Of a DNA stretch of 64,000 nt, positions 42,152-55,470 are shown piece by piece (the stretch's first letter is position 1; the number at the start of each line of letters is the position of its first letter). The notes under the pieces are model-generated. The model searched no databases and was not told the origin of the DNA. It saw only the letters and a list, made by a program, of their open reading frames with translations. The translations under genes were made by a program, and so were the position numbers. The stretch spans positions 843,621-907,620 of the forward strand of contig PTEX01000272.1 of the NCBI GenBank assembly GCA_003342815.1. Direction: 5' to 3'. This DNA is from Eudromia elegans (Eukaryota; Chordata; Aves; Tinamiformes; Tinamidae).

Positions 42152-45100
42152 TCAGCACTGCAGCTTCAACTGTCTTTCATTCCATCTAGCTAAGTGACAT
42201 GCAGAACCTGCCAAAGGTGTCTGCAGTTACAAGGCTGAAAGAAGACATGAGAAAACTTAATTTTAATTGGCATATCCCAAAGAGTCAGAATTTACTATCT
42301 AGTGTGGACACATGGAAACGTTAAGGATAAACTTAAGTGTAATTGTGCAAATAAATGATCAAAAGTGAATAGGACAAGCTACCTGCTTAAACATGATTGC
42401 AAATCTTGGTGGGACCGAGGACATAGCCAACAGGACTTCCAAAATGAAATTGATTCCATGACATTTGAATAAACACAGAAGCAGAAGTATAATATGATTT
42501 GGGACTTTTTCAAAAGATCTGTAAGCATCTAGGAGCTTAGGGAAAATAACCTGGAATGAAGGATATACCAGTCTACCCCAGATATAATCTATAACTTGAA
42601 AACTTGAAATGTCATGATCCTTCTCATTTTAATTACCTTTTGTAAATCTTTAATTGATATTTTAAAATAATTAATACTGTATTACAAAGCTTATCTACTA
42701 TGCAGTAAGATTTTAGAGCTTGTTTTCCATTAAGACTTTTATACTTAGTGCCTAGTTTCAAAAAACATAATTATGTCTAAGCGGTTGTTTTTGTTCACTT
42801 ATTACATTCAGAAGAATAAGCTTAGAAAATGGTAATGTTATAGTGAGTAGGTAACAAAAGCTAAACAAAAAATGTCTATTTGTGAATAAAGGATGGGGCA
42901 GGAAAATAATACTTGGAAACAAGTCCATAGAAAAACTTAAATGTAAAATTGTGACTAATCACCAGCGAAAAATTAAAATCAATTCTGATTACTTTGCTCA
43001 TTTGATTTTTCTTTATAGAATGTGACATTTAGTATCATGTAAATATCTGATATAAACAAGCTTGTGAATAAATTATTGGTGAAAGATGGTCACTAATATT
43101 AACATCTCATAAAGAATTGTGTGTTTCAGATATGTAACGATGCATATATGTTAAACTAAAAACCAAAATAAAAACCTGAAAAGTCTTATTAAATTGATAT
43201 AATCCAAACAAGACAAAGGTGATTTGTCTCGCTGAAGAAAGAAGGAATTGGGCAGCAAGGTAACATTTAGGCTTGGATATATTTTAGTTCATGATAGCTA
43301 GGTCAAGGATAAATGCACTAGCTTTCTCTTTTGTGCGAAAGAAGATTTAAAAGTCTATGTTATTGACTGTTTGAGACTGTTTGAATTTTCATGTTAAGGG
43401 ACATAACTGTGATTGTATCTGCTAGACCAGATTTTCAGACCTGCAAGATTATAACTTCTGCTTTGATAATAATGCCGTAACACAAAAGGCTCATCCTCCA
43501 GTAGCATCATTAAGGAGGAAAATTACAGCTCTTTGCCTGTAGTTTTTTAAAAAGGGATGCATTACAAAGAGTTCCCCTATGTAAATGCTAACCTAAAAGA
43601 ATCTGTATATGAAACAATAGGCATCATGTGGCATGCACTATTCAGTGATTCATTCATCTGCAGTAAAGGTAGTTTCCTAAATATTCCCAGAAATCTTAAA
43701 AAGAGGTACAACATATTGGTCTGATTCATAGCAAGAATTTCCAGCTCTTGAGGGCATCAAAACAGAACATACAACTGAGAGCAGGAACAAATGAAAGCAT
43801 AAATACCTCTTCCTAAAATCTGTAAACCTAGAGAATAAGATATTAAGCATGTGACTATGAGAAGTTATTTATAGTGAGTTCAAGTCCAAACATGGGCTTT
43901 TGAATTCCTAAGCCCGGATGCAACAAGAGTTTTTGAAATGTCTAAACAAAGTTTTTGTCTTTTTCAAAGATAACTTCTTACCCCTGGCAATCATGGCAAA
44001 TATGACAGTAGTTTATAATTTAGAGTTTCTACAGTGTTTTCTCCCAAAGGAGAGCAGGGATGCTGGGGAAGAAGGAAGAAATTATTAGGAAGGCCCACTC
44101 TAGCACTGTACATGGAGAAGGAAAGAAGAGTCTACTTTTTCTCATACTTGACAAAATGATGGTACAAATAGCTGAGACAGAGAGGACAACAAACACAAAG
44201 CTCTCAAGAAGGGCTTTCCACTATTTGAGTCTTAGTCAAACACAGGGCATGTCCCATCTTCTTTTCTAGACATGCATTCATGCCAAAATGTAGTCCAGGT
44301 AGGCAAAATTAAATATCATCTCCATGAGAAGATCACTCCTAAGCATTTAGTTCTCAAAAACTTTGTTTAAAACAGCTATCCATGTAGTAAAATAAAGGAA
44401 AGGCACTTTTATTCTATACTTCTAATAAATTGTATTATTTTATTTCATTCTTAATTAGATGAAATAAACTGGATACTGTTATAACACTGAACTCTACAAA
44501 TAATTATAAAAGACAACACAAAATACATGTTACTATAGCTGCCTTATGAAAGCCAGTCCAGAATCTTAATACACTGTAATTAAGGATAGAAAACAAAATG
44601 TTGTCAAAAGATCATTTGCACTTGTACCAATTCTGCTCTATGTATTTTATTAATTGCCTCTTTAAGCATGAAACTGTGATAAAAAGAGAATATCTCCATT
44701 AAATTTGCTGGTAACGATTCACTCAACACGAAGCTTTGAAACCCATGACACACATCAACTCCACCTGAGAAGACAATCTTCTTTTAAACATAAATAATTC
44801 TCTCATTAAAAGGATATACAATTTGTTACAATTGGAATGCTAAGACTTACAATTATAAATAAGAAATACAGCCATGAATGTATGTCACCTCCTTGTTTTT
44901 CTATAAATCTATTAACAGGTATAGTGTTTTTTCTTACTACAGAAAATACAGAAATCAAGAAGTCAGGTATAAGATACATGTTTTCATAGACCAAACTACC
45001 TCAATGCTGCATATAATTACACACAATAATTTTATTAAGAAGAAATGTAATCACTAGTCATATGAGAAAAAAATAATGCTGTTATTGTAATGTCTTTTGG

Positions 45101-46343
45101 AACTAGCTGTGAACCAGCCTTTGGTAAACTGACGTTGGTAAAGTGATGTTTTTGTGTCAAGGTCAATTGTATGTGTTCAATCATATCAGAAGAAGCTAAA
45201 AGTGCATTAAAAATATTCTAAAGTTACTTTACCATGTAAGCAGTTAGGAAATTGTGAGTGAGAGAGGAGAAGCGTCAGCAGCAGAGATTATCATAATACT
45301 TTATGATCAAAAAGTAGTTTAGACAGTAATTTACATAGCATCCTCTAAGGAAAAAAAAAGTCTACATGAAACAATTCTTATATAAGTGAAAAAAAAACTT
45401 GAAGCATATTTTGAGAGTATTTTCCTTTGGTTCAAGGTCAAACGAGATTTATCACGGATACATAACTTCTTAGATTTTCATTAATAAACTTGACAGAGTA
45501 AAGGATATTCTTACTACATTTGTAAATTTTATCTGGCTGTGAACAGCTGCAAGTAAGGAAAATAGTAGGATCAGAATTAAAAAGCACTTGGGCAAGTTGG
45601 GAAAAAAAGGGTATACAAATTAGTGTGGGTAAGTACAAGACAGTTCACAAGAGCGGGCATAAATTAGCTGAGGAAAAATTGGATAGACCTTAATTCTTTA
45701 GCAAAATATGTAGGGGTATGTGGATCATAAACTGGGCATCGTATTATGATGGCATTTCCAAGAAAGCAGGCACCATGCTGCAAAGTATATACAGGAGCAC
45801 AGGCAGATGAAGGAAATGTCCACTCTATGAGGCTCTAATAACAGCTCATTGGTAGAACTGTGCCCAGTTTTTGCTATGTTGATTAGTGGGAGAGACTCTT
45901 GGAAACAGAAGCAAGAATTTTTACACTCTGGGAAATCATATCATTTCTCCTTACTAGTCTTCCATCCTTCAAGTATTTCAAGCCCTAACCTTATTAAGAC
46001 TCTACTCCTAGGGAATTTAAGGAAGGGGTTAAAAGAAGGTGCCTCAGGAAGAAAAAACTGCACTTAAAGATTTCTCCAGCATGTAAATCTGCCAAATTAC
46101 AGGCCTCAAAACTAACAATTATATTCAGGCTTTAAGTTAACCAGAGCAGTGTTACACTCAAGGATCTGTTCTAGTGTACATCATATGATTTGAAAGAACT
46201 TTCTCTTCACAGGGTGAGGGTACTTTAAACTAAGTGCTACTTGTTTTAAAAGAGCACATGAAAAGAGCCTTGTGCTAGCACGTTACAGTTCTCACAGGCT
46301 ATTGCATGTAACTCTCTTTGATATTCTGGTCACCTGAATCCTT

Positions 46344-46440
46344 ACATATATATATACACATATGTATGTATGGCTATGTATATGTATGTAAAGAACATAT
46401 TTATACACACACATATATAAAATAGCCCCTTTCATATATA
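46344..46440. repeat. TA/TG/CA-rich microsatellite
   Basis: This is an imperfect alternating purine-pyrimidine tract (ATATATATACACATATG, TATGTATGTA, ACACACACATATATA). Such sequence is prone to length change. A further short CA tract lies at 46685-46703. Confidence 0.85.
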
Positions 46441-48954
46441 TACTTATGCTTGAGATAATATTGAAAAAGTTATTGAAAAACAAACAAACAAAACATTTCT
46501 GGTCTGAGAAAATCGACCTTTTTCAAGCAGAATTCTCACTGGCATTTGAGACAAACATAGTTTAAAATATACGCTGAAGCAGCCAATCATGAAAGCAGTT
46601 GTACCAAAAAAAATACAAACATTCTTCACAGGTGTCATTCATTTTAATTAATTTTTATGACAGTATGTGTAATGTAATGCATGTACACACACAAACACAC
46701 ACGTGAACACTCATCAGGCCCTACAGGCAAGTAGAGAAATTTCTCAAAATGAGAAAACACATGTCAATATAGTTTCTACACAACACTATCTTCATATACA
46801 CTGAAGCATGGACAAATGCTTTTTAGTCACCACAGATATGCATATATACTGAATATATTTCATCAATATGTGCCTGAATTAGAATGCAGATAATGATCAC
46901 ATATTTGACTATTTTAAATTTTGCATACATCCAAAAATTGATACACACATAAGACATTGTTCTGAAAGATATTTTTTAAAGAAGAATTTTCACCTAAGTT
47001 ATATAGATCATATCATATTGTCTTCTGGTTTCATTTTCACTAAACTGCAAAGATTTAGGATTTTGTCCAGGAACCAAGCTGTAAGTTGACCACTCTTTCA
47101 ACAGCTTTTTCACTGTATATCTTTAAAATGATCACCTGAGCTAGAACGCCACTATATAAAATCTCATTTAAATACACAGCATTTTTTAAATGGAAAATAA
47201 AACACTCCTGAGTTTAAAAAAAAAAAGAAAAAGGAAAAAAAAAACCTATTTTGCTGTTAACAAACATGCAAATCTCACTAAGGAAAAAGAAGAAGGAAAA
47301 AAGGGAATGTGCTATTTGTAGTGGCTATTACCACCCAAAAGGAAATAAGCAACAGTCAATGTAAGTGAACATATTTGCAATGGATTCACATTTAGAGAAA
47401 AAATCCAATGAATCAGAGTTTGCCATCTGCTTTGCCTGAATCCTCCAGGGAATCCAAAGACCAATCGAAATATATCCTCTCCTACGACTAAATGCTTGGA
47501 AGGGACAAAACCTTTCCTTTGTAATGATCTACATCCTACATAAATTACTATCAGTTATTCTAGCCAAAAACAACAGTTTGTTTAAACAGTTGTATTTCTC
47601 TCTCTCTCTCTTTTTTTTTTTAAGTTTATTACCTCTTCTTTCTGGGTTGAAATATTTTCACCTATCACAACTGCCACAGACAGAGATTTACAAATACCCT
47701 TTACAAGTATGAAAGCCTTGCAGATTTATATATAAATGATTACTGAACATATTTCCCACTCTCTATTGTCTGACATGCATTATCTATCTAGAGAAAAGTT
47801 CTCAAAGTATATTTGTTTGTAATTTCTACATGTAATATCTGGTCTGTGACCTATGAATAAGCATAAAATATATGGCTGAGTAATATAAACTTAAAATAAT
47901 TTGATATATGAAGATTTTACCAAGATTTTATATAGGAAATAAGTAAGTACGCTACTAATTACAATTGCTATTCACTTCAAACCACAAGACATTTAAAAAT
48001 GTTTTATATTCAGCTGTATATTCAGCTGTACATTTTTGTTAGTAGTGTGGGTATTTTTATCAGGGGTATGCATGCAGGATTGTGTAATATAGGGAAATCT
48101 AGATCACACTGAGGAGAAAAGCTAGTAGTTACCCATATTACATTATGAGTGGTGTCTCCACGCTGCCTTCAAGGGTGGTGTGAGGGGGGTCCCAGCCTGA
48201 GACTGGGCAGGCAGAGGGGAACAGAGTAGGAAGAAGATACTAAAAAAAATCTGACTCTCTGGTAATTTTTTAATTCATTTTCATTTGTATGCTTCTGTAA
48301 CAGGAAATCTATTTTTTAAGGCAGTCCCACACATACCTGAGAAGTTCTGCTATGTTGATGGTTTATTCTAAAAAAAGATAATGAGTAAAATAAAACATTC
48401 AAATATATGAAAGTCTGCATAGCAAGTATCAATCTCATCTTCATATTTGCAACACTGTGACAAAATATTTATCTTAACTGAAGACTTCTGGCCTATTTAT
48501 TTTGCTTATAGAAGCAAATGAAACAAACACTAACAATTACATTGTATGATTAATATACATTTATTCTTCAGTGAAGCCCACTGTATATTCTTTATACAGA
48601 AGATTATACATAGTCTCTTTGAATGTTCATAATTAGTGATGAAATGTTGAAATATTTTCATTTTAGTATTCAAATTCATATCTGATTGTTGGTAGCTAGG
48701 TGCTGAAATCCACTAGACTTTTATCTGCCACTTGTGAACAGGAACTTAGAACAAAATATTTCAGTTTGGGACACCATTTCACAATAACATGGGCAACACA
48801 GTCTCTCAGGTAAAATGCATCTCAGAAAGGGAAAAGAAATGAAAACATATACTTTAGTTATGCCTTCTCTCTCTGTTGGAGCATCTAATGGCAGCTGAAA
48901 ATAATAAAACCCAATGGTTGTCCATGCTTACAAAAAGTCATCTGCAGTTATCAT

Positions 48955-49890
48955 TAGGGGGTCAGTCCTCAGTCCGGTCCTGTTCAATTCATTCATTAAC
49001 GATCTGGATGAAGGGATGGAGTGCTCCCTCAGCAAGTTTGCTGATGACACCAAACTAGGAGGAGCAGCTGCTAGCCCTGAGGGCTGCGCTGCCATCCAGA
49101 GGGACCTGGACAGACTGGACAACTGGGCGATGAGAAACCTCATGAAGTTCAACAAGGGCAAGTGTAGGGTCCTGCACCTGGGGAGGAATAACCCTAGACC
49201 TGCCTACAGGCTGGGGACCGACCTTCTGGAGAGCAGCCCCGCAGAGAGGGACCTGGGTGTCATGGTGGACGACAAGTTGACCATGAGGCAGCAGTGTGCC
49301 CTTGTGGCCAAGAAGGCCAATGGGATCCTGGGGTGCATTAAGCAGAGCGTCTCCAGCAGGTCGAGGGAGGTGATTCTGCCCCTCTACTCAGCCCTGGTGA
49401 GGCCGCACCTCGAGTACTGTGTGCAGTTCTGGGCTCCCCAGTACAGGAGGGATGTGGAGCTGCTGGAGAGAGTCCAGCGCAGGGCCACAAAGATGATTAG
49501 GGGCCTGGAACATCTGCCCTATGAGGAAAGGCTGAGAGAGCTGGGCCTCTTCAGCCTGGAGAAGAGAAGGCTGAGAGGGGACCTGCTCAATATCTGTAAG
49601 TACCTCAAGCGAGGGAGTGAGGAGGATGGGGCTGGCCTCTTTTCAATGATGGCCAGCAATAGGACTAGAGGAAACGGCCACAAACTGAAGCATCAAAAGT
49701 TCCACAGGAACTTAAGAAAGAACTTCTTTCCTGAGAGGGTGACAGAGCCCTGGAACAGGCTGCCCAGAGAGGTGGTGGAGTCTCCGTCTCTGGAGATCTT
49801 CCAAACCCACCTGCCACGTGCTCTGGGTGACCTCTAGATGACCTCTAGAAGCTCCTTCCAACCTTAAGCATTCTGTGATTCTGTGATCAT
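48955..49890 (+). mobile_element. CR1 LINE, 0.94 kb, open reverse-transcriptase tail
   Basis: This is the longest CR1 in the window. Its frame is open from about 48914 to 49837 (307 codons) and encodes the C-terminal part of the CR1 ORF2 reverse transcriptase. The FADDTKLGG segment carries the paired Asp of the catalytic core. It is followed by [36 protein letters not shown] and [19 protein letters not shown]. The fingers and the endonuclease are missing because of 5' truncation, so it cannot transpose by itself. The 3' end is shortened before the tail (ATTCTGTGATTCTGTGAT). Confidence 0.96.
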
Positions 49891-52800
49891 TAATCTAACA
49901 AGCTGTAACCAAAAATGTACTTAACACTGCAGACCTTTAGAAAGTCATGGTCCTTGCTCCTTGAGGAATTTTCATTCTCAGAAGACAAAAGATATGATGA
50001 AGAAATACAATATACAGTGTAGGATTAATACCGGAAAATACAATAGGAGGTAGTAAAATGCAATATATATTTAGGAGTAATGATTGGAAAATATCTATTT
50101 CATTAATACACTTACATAGTGTATTACATTATGTGCACTATTACATAATGTGTCTGGATCCTGTGCTAATCATGATCCATTCTCTGTTGCAAAATTAAAA
50201 TGCATTAAAATTTTCTTGCCACTGCTAAATCATTTAGAGAAATTCATGACTGACATACTGATTTAAGATAGAAAAAAACCACAGGAAGTTGCAAGTTTTC
50301 ATATAAGTGACAAGCAACAAGGGACGTCATAGTTAGCGACTATTTTGTTAGTAATAAAAATTCTTCCAACTATAATTTATCTTGAGTGTCTGTGTTTTAT
50401 TCTTTATCACAGCCACCCCTCACAAAGAATATTTTTCATCCACTTTTTCCTCTCATTTGTGTTTCTCTTTAAATAGCATGTAATGACCCTTGTTAATATG
50501 CCTTAATCTTCTATATATAAAACTGACTTTGCAGAAAACACCACAAACCAAGTGTAAATTTCTCAGTACATGAACGGAGGGCACCATCATCATTTTTTTT
50601 AGCACGTGCTCTGCTTTCAAATATATGGGAAATACTCCTATGGCTCATATATAAACAGCATAATACCATGGCCACATGCCTACAGAGAAACAAGAAATGC
50701 AGGCCCTGCTGTGTATCCTGTGGAATACAGGAACTGCTGCAAATACTGAGCAAACACCCATATTATAAATATCAGTACATACTTCTAATGCAAATATTGC
50801 AGATATAAATCAAACTCCACCTGGCTTTTTAAAAACAAAGGTGATAAGAGCTAGAAATCAATGTTTCTTTATCACATTACGCCCAATTACATTGAGAGAA
50901 GATAGTTTTTTTCAGAAGTTTCAACATGTGTGACAAAGAGACGTGGGCAACGGTCAGCACCTTGCCAATGTCCAGGTACTTTAGATTGGTCAGTCAGTAG
51001 TCATGGAGCTTAGGCACTCAGCAGTTAGAGCATGACTGCCAAAGCCACTTCTACTTTTCTGAGTCTGGGGAAAAGACCAAGAGAATTACAGAAACATCAA
51101 ATGCAAGATCAGATTATTAATGCAAGAAGCATACCTACAAACATAGCTCTTACTCCAGAGCTATTCTTTGCACAAAGTATTATTATTTTTCCTTCCTGTA
51201 GCCAAGGGCATTTTGCTCTTATTTAAGCAAAAGCAACTTGCCAGAGGTCAGAATATAAAAAACAAAAAAATAACAACAAAAACCTCTGCACATGTCTTAA
51301 CTCTCTATTCCCTACTGCTCCAGAGTATCTTACTACCAAGAAAGACCTCACTAGTAGCTGAACTTGCAACTCAAATCTCATATGGTTTAACTACCTTAAA
51401 AAAATATGGAACACACATTGTGACTAACTAGAAGTATTCACTAGACACCTTCTGTATTCTGCAACATTTTTTTTTTGTCATTTTCCTTCCTTTTTCTCTC
51501 ATGCTGTAAAGACATTTTTATAAATCCATTTGTCTCACATGATATCTCATCCTGATTACTCATTCTCTCTCTCCCTCAAAATATTTTATCTCCTTTTAAG
51601 AAGAAGAGGGTAAAATGAGTTATTTTATATTCTTTGCCTCTGATCCTTTTTCTACTGTTCATAAAGTTCCACTAGTTATAAATATGTGAGGACTTCTCCT
51701 TACTATATAGAGTATAACCTGCTCCATCAGTTTTGAAGAGCACTAAGGTCACTTTCATCTTAAAAAATGTAAGACTGAGTGATTTAGGTCAGTGTTACAA
51801 TAATATGTAAGACAAGACCTACATGTAAGCACAGGAACAGGTGTTCCGTTGAAAGCGGTAAAAGAAAAGTCAGAGAGGAACGTCAGGAACTGCAGTGAAA
51901 ACATAATTACAGGATGTGGATCCTGGCTGGTTTGTTTCTAACTAAATATTTTGTCACACGTGGCAACCACTTGTTTTCACTCTGTCATGCAACAGTACTT
52001 AGACATATAGGAAATGGAACTAGAATTCAATAGCTAAGTACTAAGAAATGTCTATCATGCAATCATTGCTCTGATCACAGCCTGTAAACCATGCTTGAAC
52101 TTGCACTCAGCACATTCTAGCTCCATGACTGCTGCAGCATGAGCCCTATTTCAGGCCACTGTAAACAGCCCCAACAATTGAGTACATCAAGTCTGCACTG
52201 CGTTTCTCTCTACTGTGATTCCAGCACTTAGCCAAGAGAGTTTACAGATAGTTTAAAGCTTGTCCATATATGTCTACAACACGTCTGTCCCCACAACTGT
52301 GGGGAAGAACGGCTCTGGATAATTGCAGCTAAACTTGTGAGATTGTGACATTACCACAATCACAGCACCTCAGAATTTATCATGTGATGAATTTCCTGAC
52401 AAGAGCTGTGTTCAGCAAAGCTGGTCTCAGGACTCACATTTCAAACTACCTGTAGGGCCTGTACACTTCATTCCCCTCAGACATGCTCCTAATCAATTAA
52501 TGCTTCCGTAGACACTGAAATCCACTTTGTCCTGTGAGTGTACAGCAGCTACACAGATTGTCTTCACCAGTTATGAAAATCAAGGCACTTAAAGTGTTTT
52601 TTTAATAAGTAAATTTAGATGTCTAACCATGAAAATGAAAGCATTAACCTAAGATCATGTCAAAATTACTACAGAAGAGACTATTACTATGTGAGTTTAA
52701 AAGATCTTAATACTGGAATGGCATATTTCACTAATAAGTCTGTTGTATTCAAAATTATAGTAGAGAGTTTCTGTTCATATTTTCTCTGCTTTTTGAAACA

Positions 52801-54690
52801 AAAACATCCTTCCTTCATACATGCCAGAGAAGAAATAGACCATAATGTATAAAAACAAATCAGACTGTTCCCTGAGCGAGAGTTTGTATTCTTCTGTAAC
52901 ACTAGTAACTATTCTACCAAGTTCATTTAACTCTAGATAGAGTTCTGGCCCATGATATTCAATTCCTGTTGATTCAAGAGGAAATAGCTCCACGGTGTGG
53001 AGCAGAATTGGGATCTAAGTTTTGATATATAGTAATTTATGCTAGTTCATGATATTGCTTGATAACAAATAAGAATGATAGATGCAAGGTCAGCAATTTC
53101 TCATATAAAGACAGTTTTATGCCATTCTAAATAAAAGTTCAGACAGATGCTGCATTAGCAGAAACCATTTAAGCATCCTCCGTGCTTTGAAACCTACATG
53201 ACTTATTTTGTGAAAGAAAATCAGATAGATGGACAAGGTTATTTGGGTTTTCATCATCCTAAATCATAACACGCTTTTTTTTTTTTTTGGCACAGAGTAT
53301 TAAGGATCTGCTTTGGACAATGCAGGATGTCTACTATTATTTTCCCTTCTGCTTAATTTTTAGTCTAATTTATTTTAAAGAATTGCACCGGGGTATTAAT
53401 TTTCATCAAATGATACTACTACAATACATGAATTATGTCATCTTTATCAATAAATAAGCCATCAGTTAGTTCATAAATAATCAACTTTTTCAAATTGATA
53501 AAAACTATTTTAATGCTCAACATCTGACAGTTTGTTAAAATGGAGAAGACTGGCATTATCACAAAAAATTTCATCAGTTTTTCCATTCACTACATCATGT
53601 TTGTTAGCATTTACAGTGCTTTTTTATCAGAAAAAAAATAAAATGAGATTTAGAAGATTTCCCATTCCAAATCTTGGAAGGAAATTCAATGACATGAAAT
53701 TCAAGTCTTTGCTTCTTCAAAGTAACTCTCTCCAGGTAGACAAAAAATGTCACAGTTCATACATTTGTTTTTTTTCTATTTATTGTTTAGCAACTACACA
53801 ATCAAGATTTCCTTCTTACACTTTACTGTCAAAATAGCTTAAACCAAAACAAAACAAAAAAAAATACAGTTAACCAAAAAATACAGTTAACCAAAAAGAC
53901 TCATTGGGTATTCCTTGGTCTTCCTAGATTTGGTCACATAACAAAAATATATGACTATACACATTTTTTTCTTCAAAAATAGTTAATTTTCTCTCATTCG
54001 TACATATTTTATTGCTTTATTTCCCCAAATTACATGTTATCCTAGCTCTTATATTAAAAATCTCTTCATTTTCCAAAGGATTTGATTTTTTTTTGGCTGA
54101 TCATTTGAATCTAGTGCCTGTTATATATTCCCAAAGAGATAAAGTAGTTAAGTTCATACTAAGGTTGTTACACAGCATATCAACCATTCAAAATCTGTAA
54201 AGCTAGGAAATAAGCCATTCATACATCCAGTTCTACTCTTTCAATTTTTATTAGCCCTAGTTCAGCATAGAATTCTTTTAAATTACATAAGCCTTAAATC
54301 CGAACAACTTATTGGTTAAATATTGAAGCAAAACTGATAAAAGTTATGAGTTTGTTTATGTAGCTTGAATATCAAACCAGTAAACATGGCTTAAATGAAA
54401 ACTGTGTCAGAACTGGACATAATGACAACACAAGAGATTTCTATGGGCTACAAGAAACAGAAAATTAAACCCTTAAAGCCTAACCACTTCACTTATCTCA
54501 AACCTTGGGGTTAGTCACCTACTGTAATCTCACTACTTGATCCTAACTTAAGAGTTCTTCTGCTTTAGCTCTGCTTCCCTAAAGCGTAAAAAAAATTTTT
54601 TTTAAAAAGGCACCTTAATCAGCTATAACAATTAATGCCCTAAGACCGACATAATTTTATATATCAAAAAACGCTCAATTGGTAGATCTT
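49891..54690. other. Intergenic DNA between two CR1 copies
   Basis: This is 4.8 kb of AT-rich sequence with no recognisable gene. A tandem duplication (two copies of AAAAATACAGTTAACC) lies at about 53860-53897. Confidence 0.6.
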
Positions 54691-55240
54691 ATCATAGAAT
54701 CATAGAATGCTTAAGGTTGAAAGGGACCTCTAGAGGTCATCTAGTCCAACCCCCCTGCACATGCAGGGTCTCCTAGAGCACGTGGCACAGGGTGATGTCC
54801 AGGTGGGTTTGGAAGATCTCCAGAGAAGGAGACTCCACCACCTCTCTGAGCAGCCTGTTCCAGGGCTCTGTCACCCTCACTGTTAAGAAATTCTTTCTCA
54901 GGTTCCTGTGGAACTTTTGGAGATTCAATTTGTGGCCGTTTTCTCTAGTCCTATCTCTGGTCACCACTGAGAAGCAGCTGGTCCCATCCTCCTTGCTCCC
55001 TCCGTTGAGGTACTTATAGACACTGATGAGGTCTCCTCTCAGCCTTCTCATCTCTAGGCTGAACAGGCCCAGCTCTCTCAGCCTTTGCTCATAGGGCAGA
55101 TGTTCCAGGCCCCTAATCATCTTTGTGGCCCTGCGCTGGACTCTCTCTAGCAGCTCCACGTCCCTCCTGCACTGGGGAGCCCAGAACTGCACACAGTACT
55201 TGAGGTGCGGCCTCACCAGGGCTGAGCAGAGGGGGCACCC
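54691..55240 (-). mobile_element. CR1 LINE fragment next to the CSRP2 retrocopy
   Basis: This is a CR1 3' part of 550 bp in minus orientation, with its tail (reversed as ATCATAGAATCATAGAATGC) at the low-coordinate end. On the minus strand it encodes [37 protein letters not shown] and the end of ORF2 in one open frame. Its 5' truncation falls at about 55237-55242, exactly where CSRP2-like sequence of opposite orientation begins. Confidence 0.94.
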
Positions 55241-55242
55241 TT

Positions 55243-55470
55243 GGAGCGGCCGGGGCGGATGTGAAAGCCGGGCACACAGGGGCAGCATGCAGAACTGGGG
55301 CAGCAGCAACAAGTGCGGCGCATGTGGGGACACCGTGTACCATGTTGAGGAGATGCAGTGCGATGGCAGGAGCTTCCACCGGTGCTGCTTCCTCTGCATG
55401 GTCTGCAGGAAAAACTTGGACAGCACGACTGTAGCGATTCATAACGCTGAAGTTCATTGCAAATCTTATT
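55243..55470 (+). pseudogene. CSRP2: CSRP2-like retrocopy fragment (LIM domain 1 only)
   Basis: CSRP2 is a small nuclear and cytoskeletal protein with two LIM zinc-binding domains. From the ATG at 55287 the frame reads [19 protein letters not shown], then [20 protein letters not shown] and [16 protein letters not shown]. This is clearly the first LIM domain of CSRP2, with a few substitutions. Similarity stops at about 55470, before the last zinc-ligand Cys, so LIM1 is incomplete and LIM2 is absent. A GC-rich stretch before the ATG looks like 5'UTR. The uninterrupted coding piece suggests a copy of spliced mRNA. The frame stays open to 55502, but the last residues are unrelated. It is probably non-functional. 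Confidence 0.85.

Larger units (their letters stand above)
38261..48954. other. Intergenic DNA upstream of RASEF
   Basis: This is about 10.7 kb without a recognisable gene or CR1 copy. Open frames are short and look random. Local items are a perfect 11-bp-arm inverted repeat at 42127-42151, TA/TG- and CA-rich microsatellites at 46344-46440 and 46685-46703, and a small tandem repeat near 48007-48032. Confidence 0.6.

Noticed and set aside
38261..48954. Exons of the next gene (FRMD3 is the neighbour of RASEF in mammals as I recall)
   Set aside because: No FERM-type coding segment or convincing exon seen on either strand. The neighbour probably lies beyond the window.
54773..55426. 217-codon minus frame as a host gene
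   Set aside because: The C-terminal part is CR1 ORF2. The N-terminal part is antisense of the CSRP2 fragment, so the fusion is accidental.
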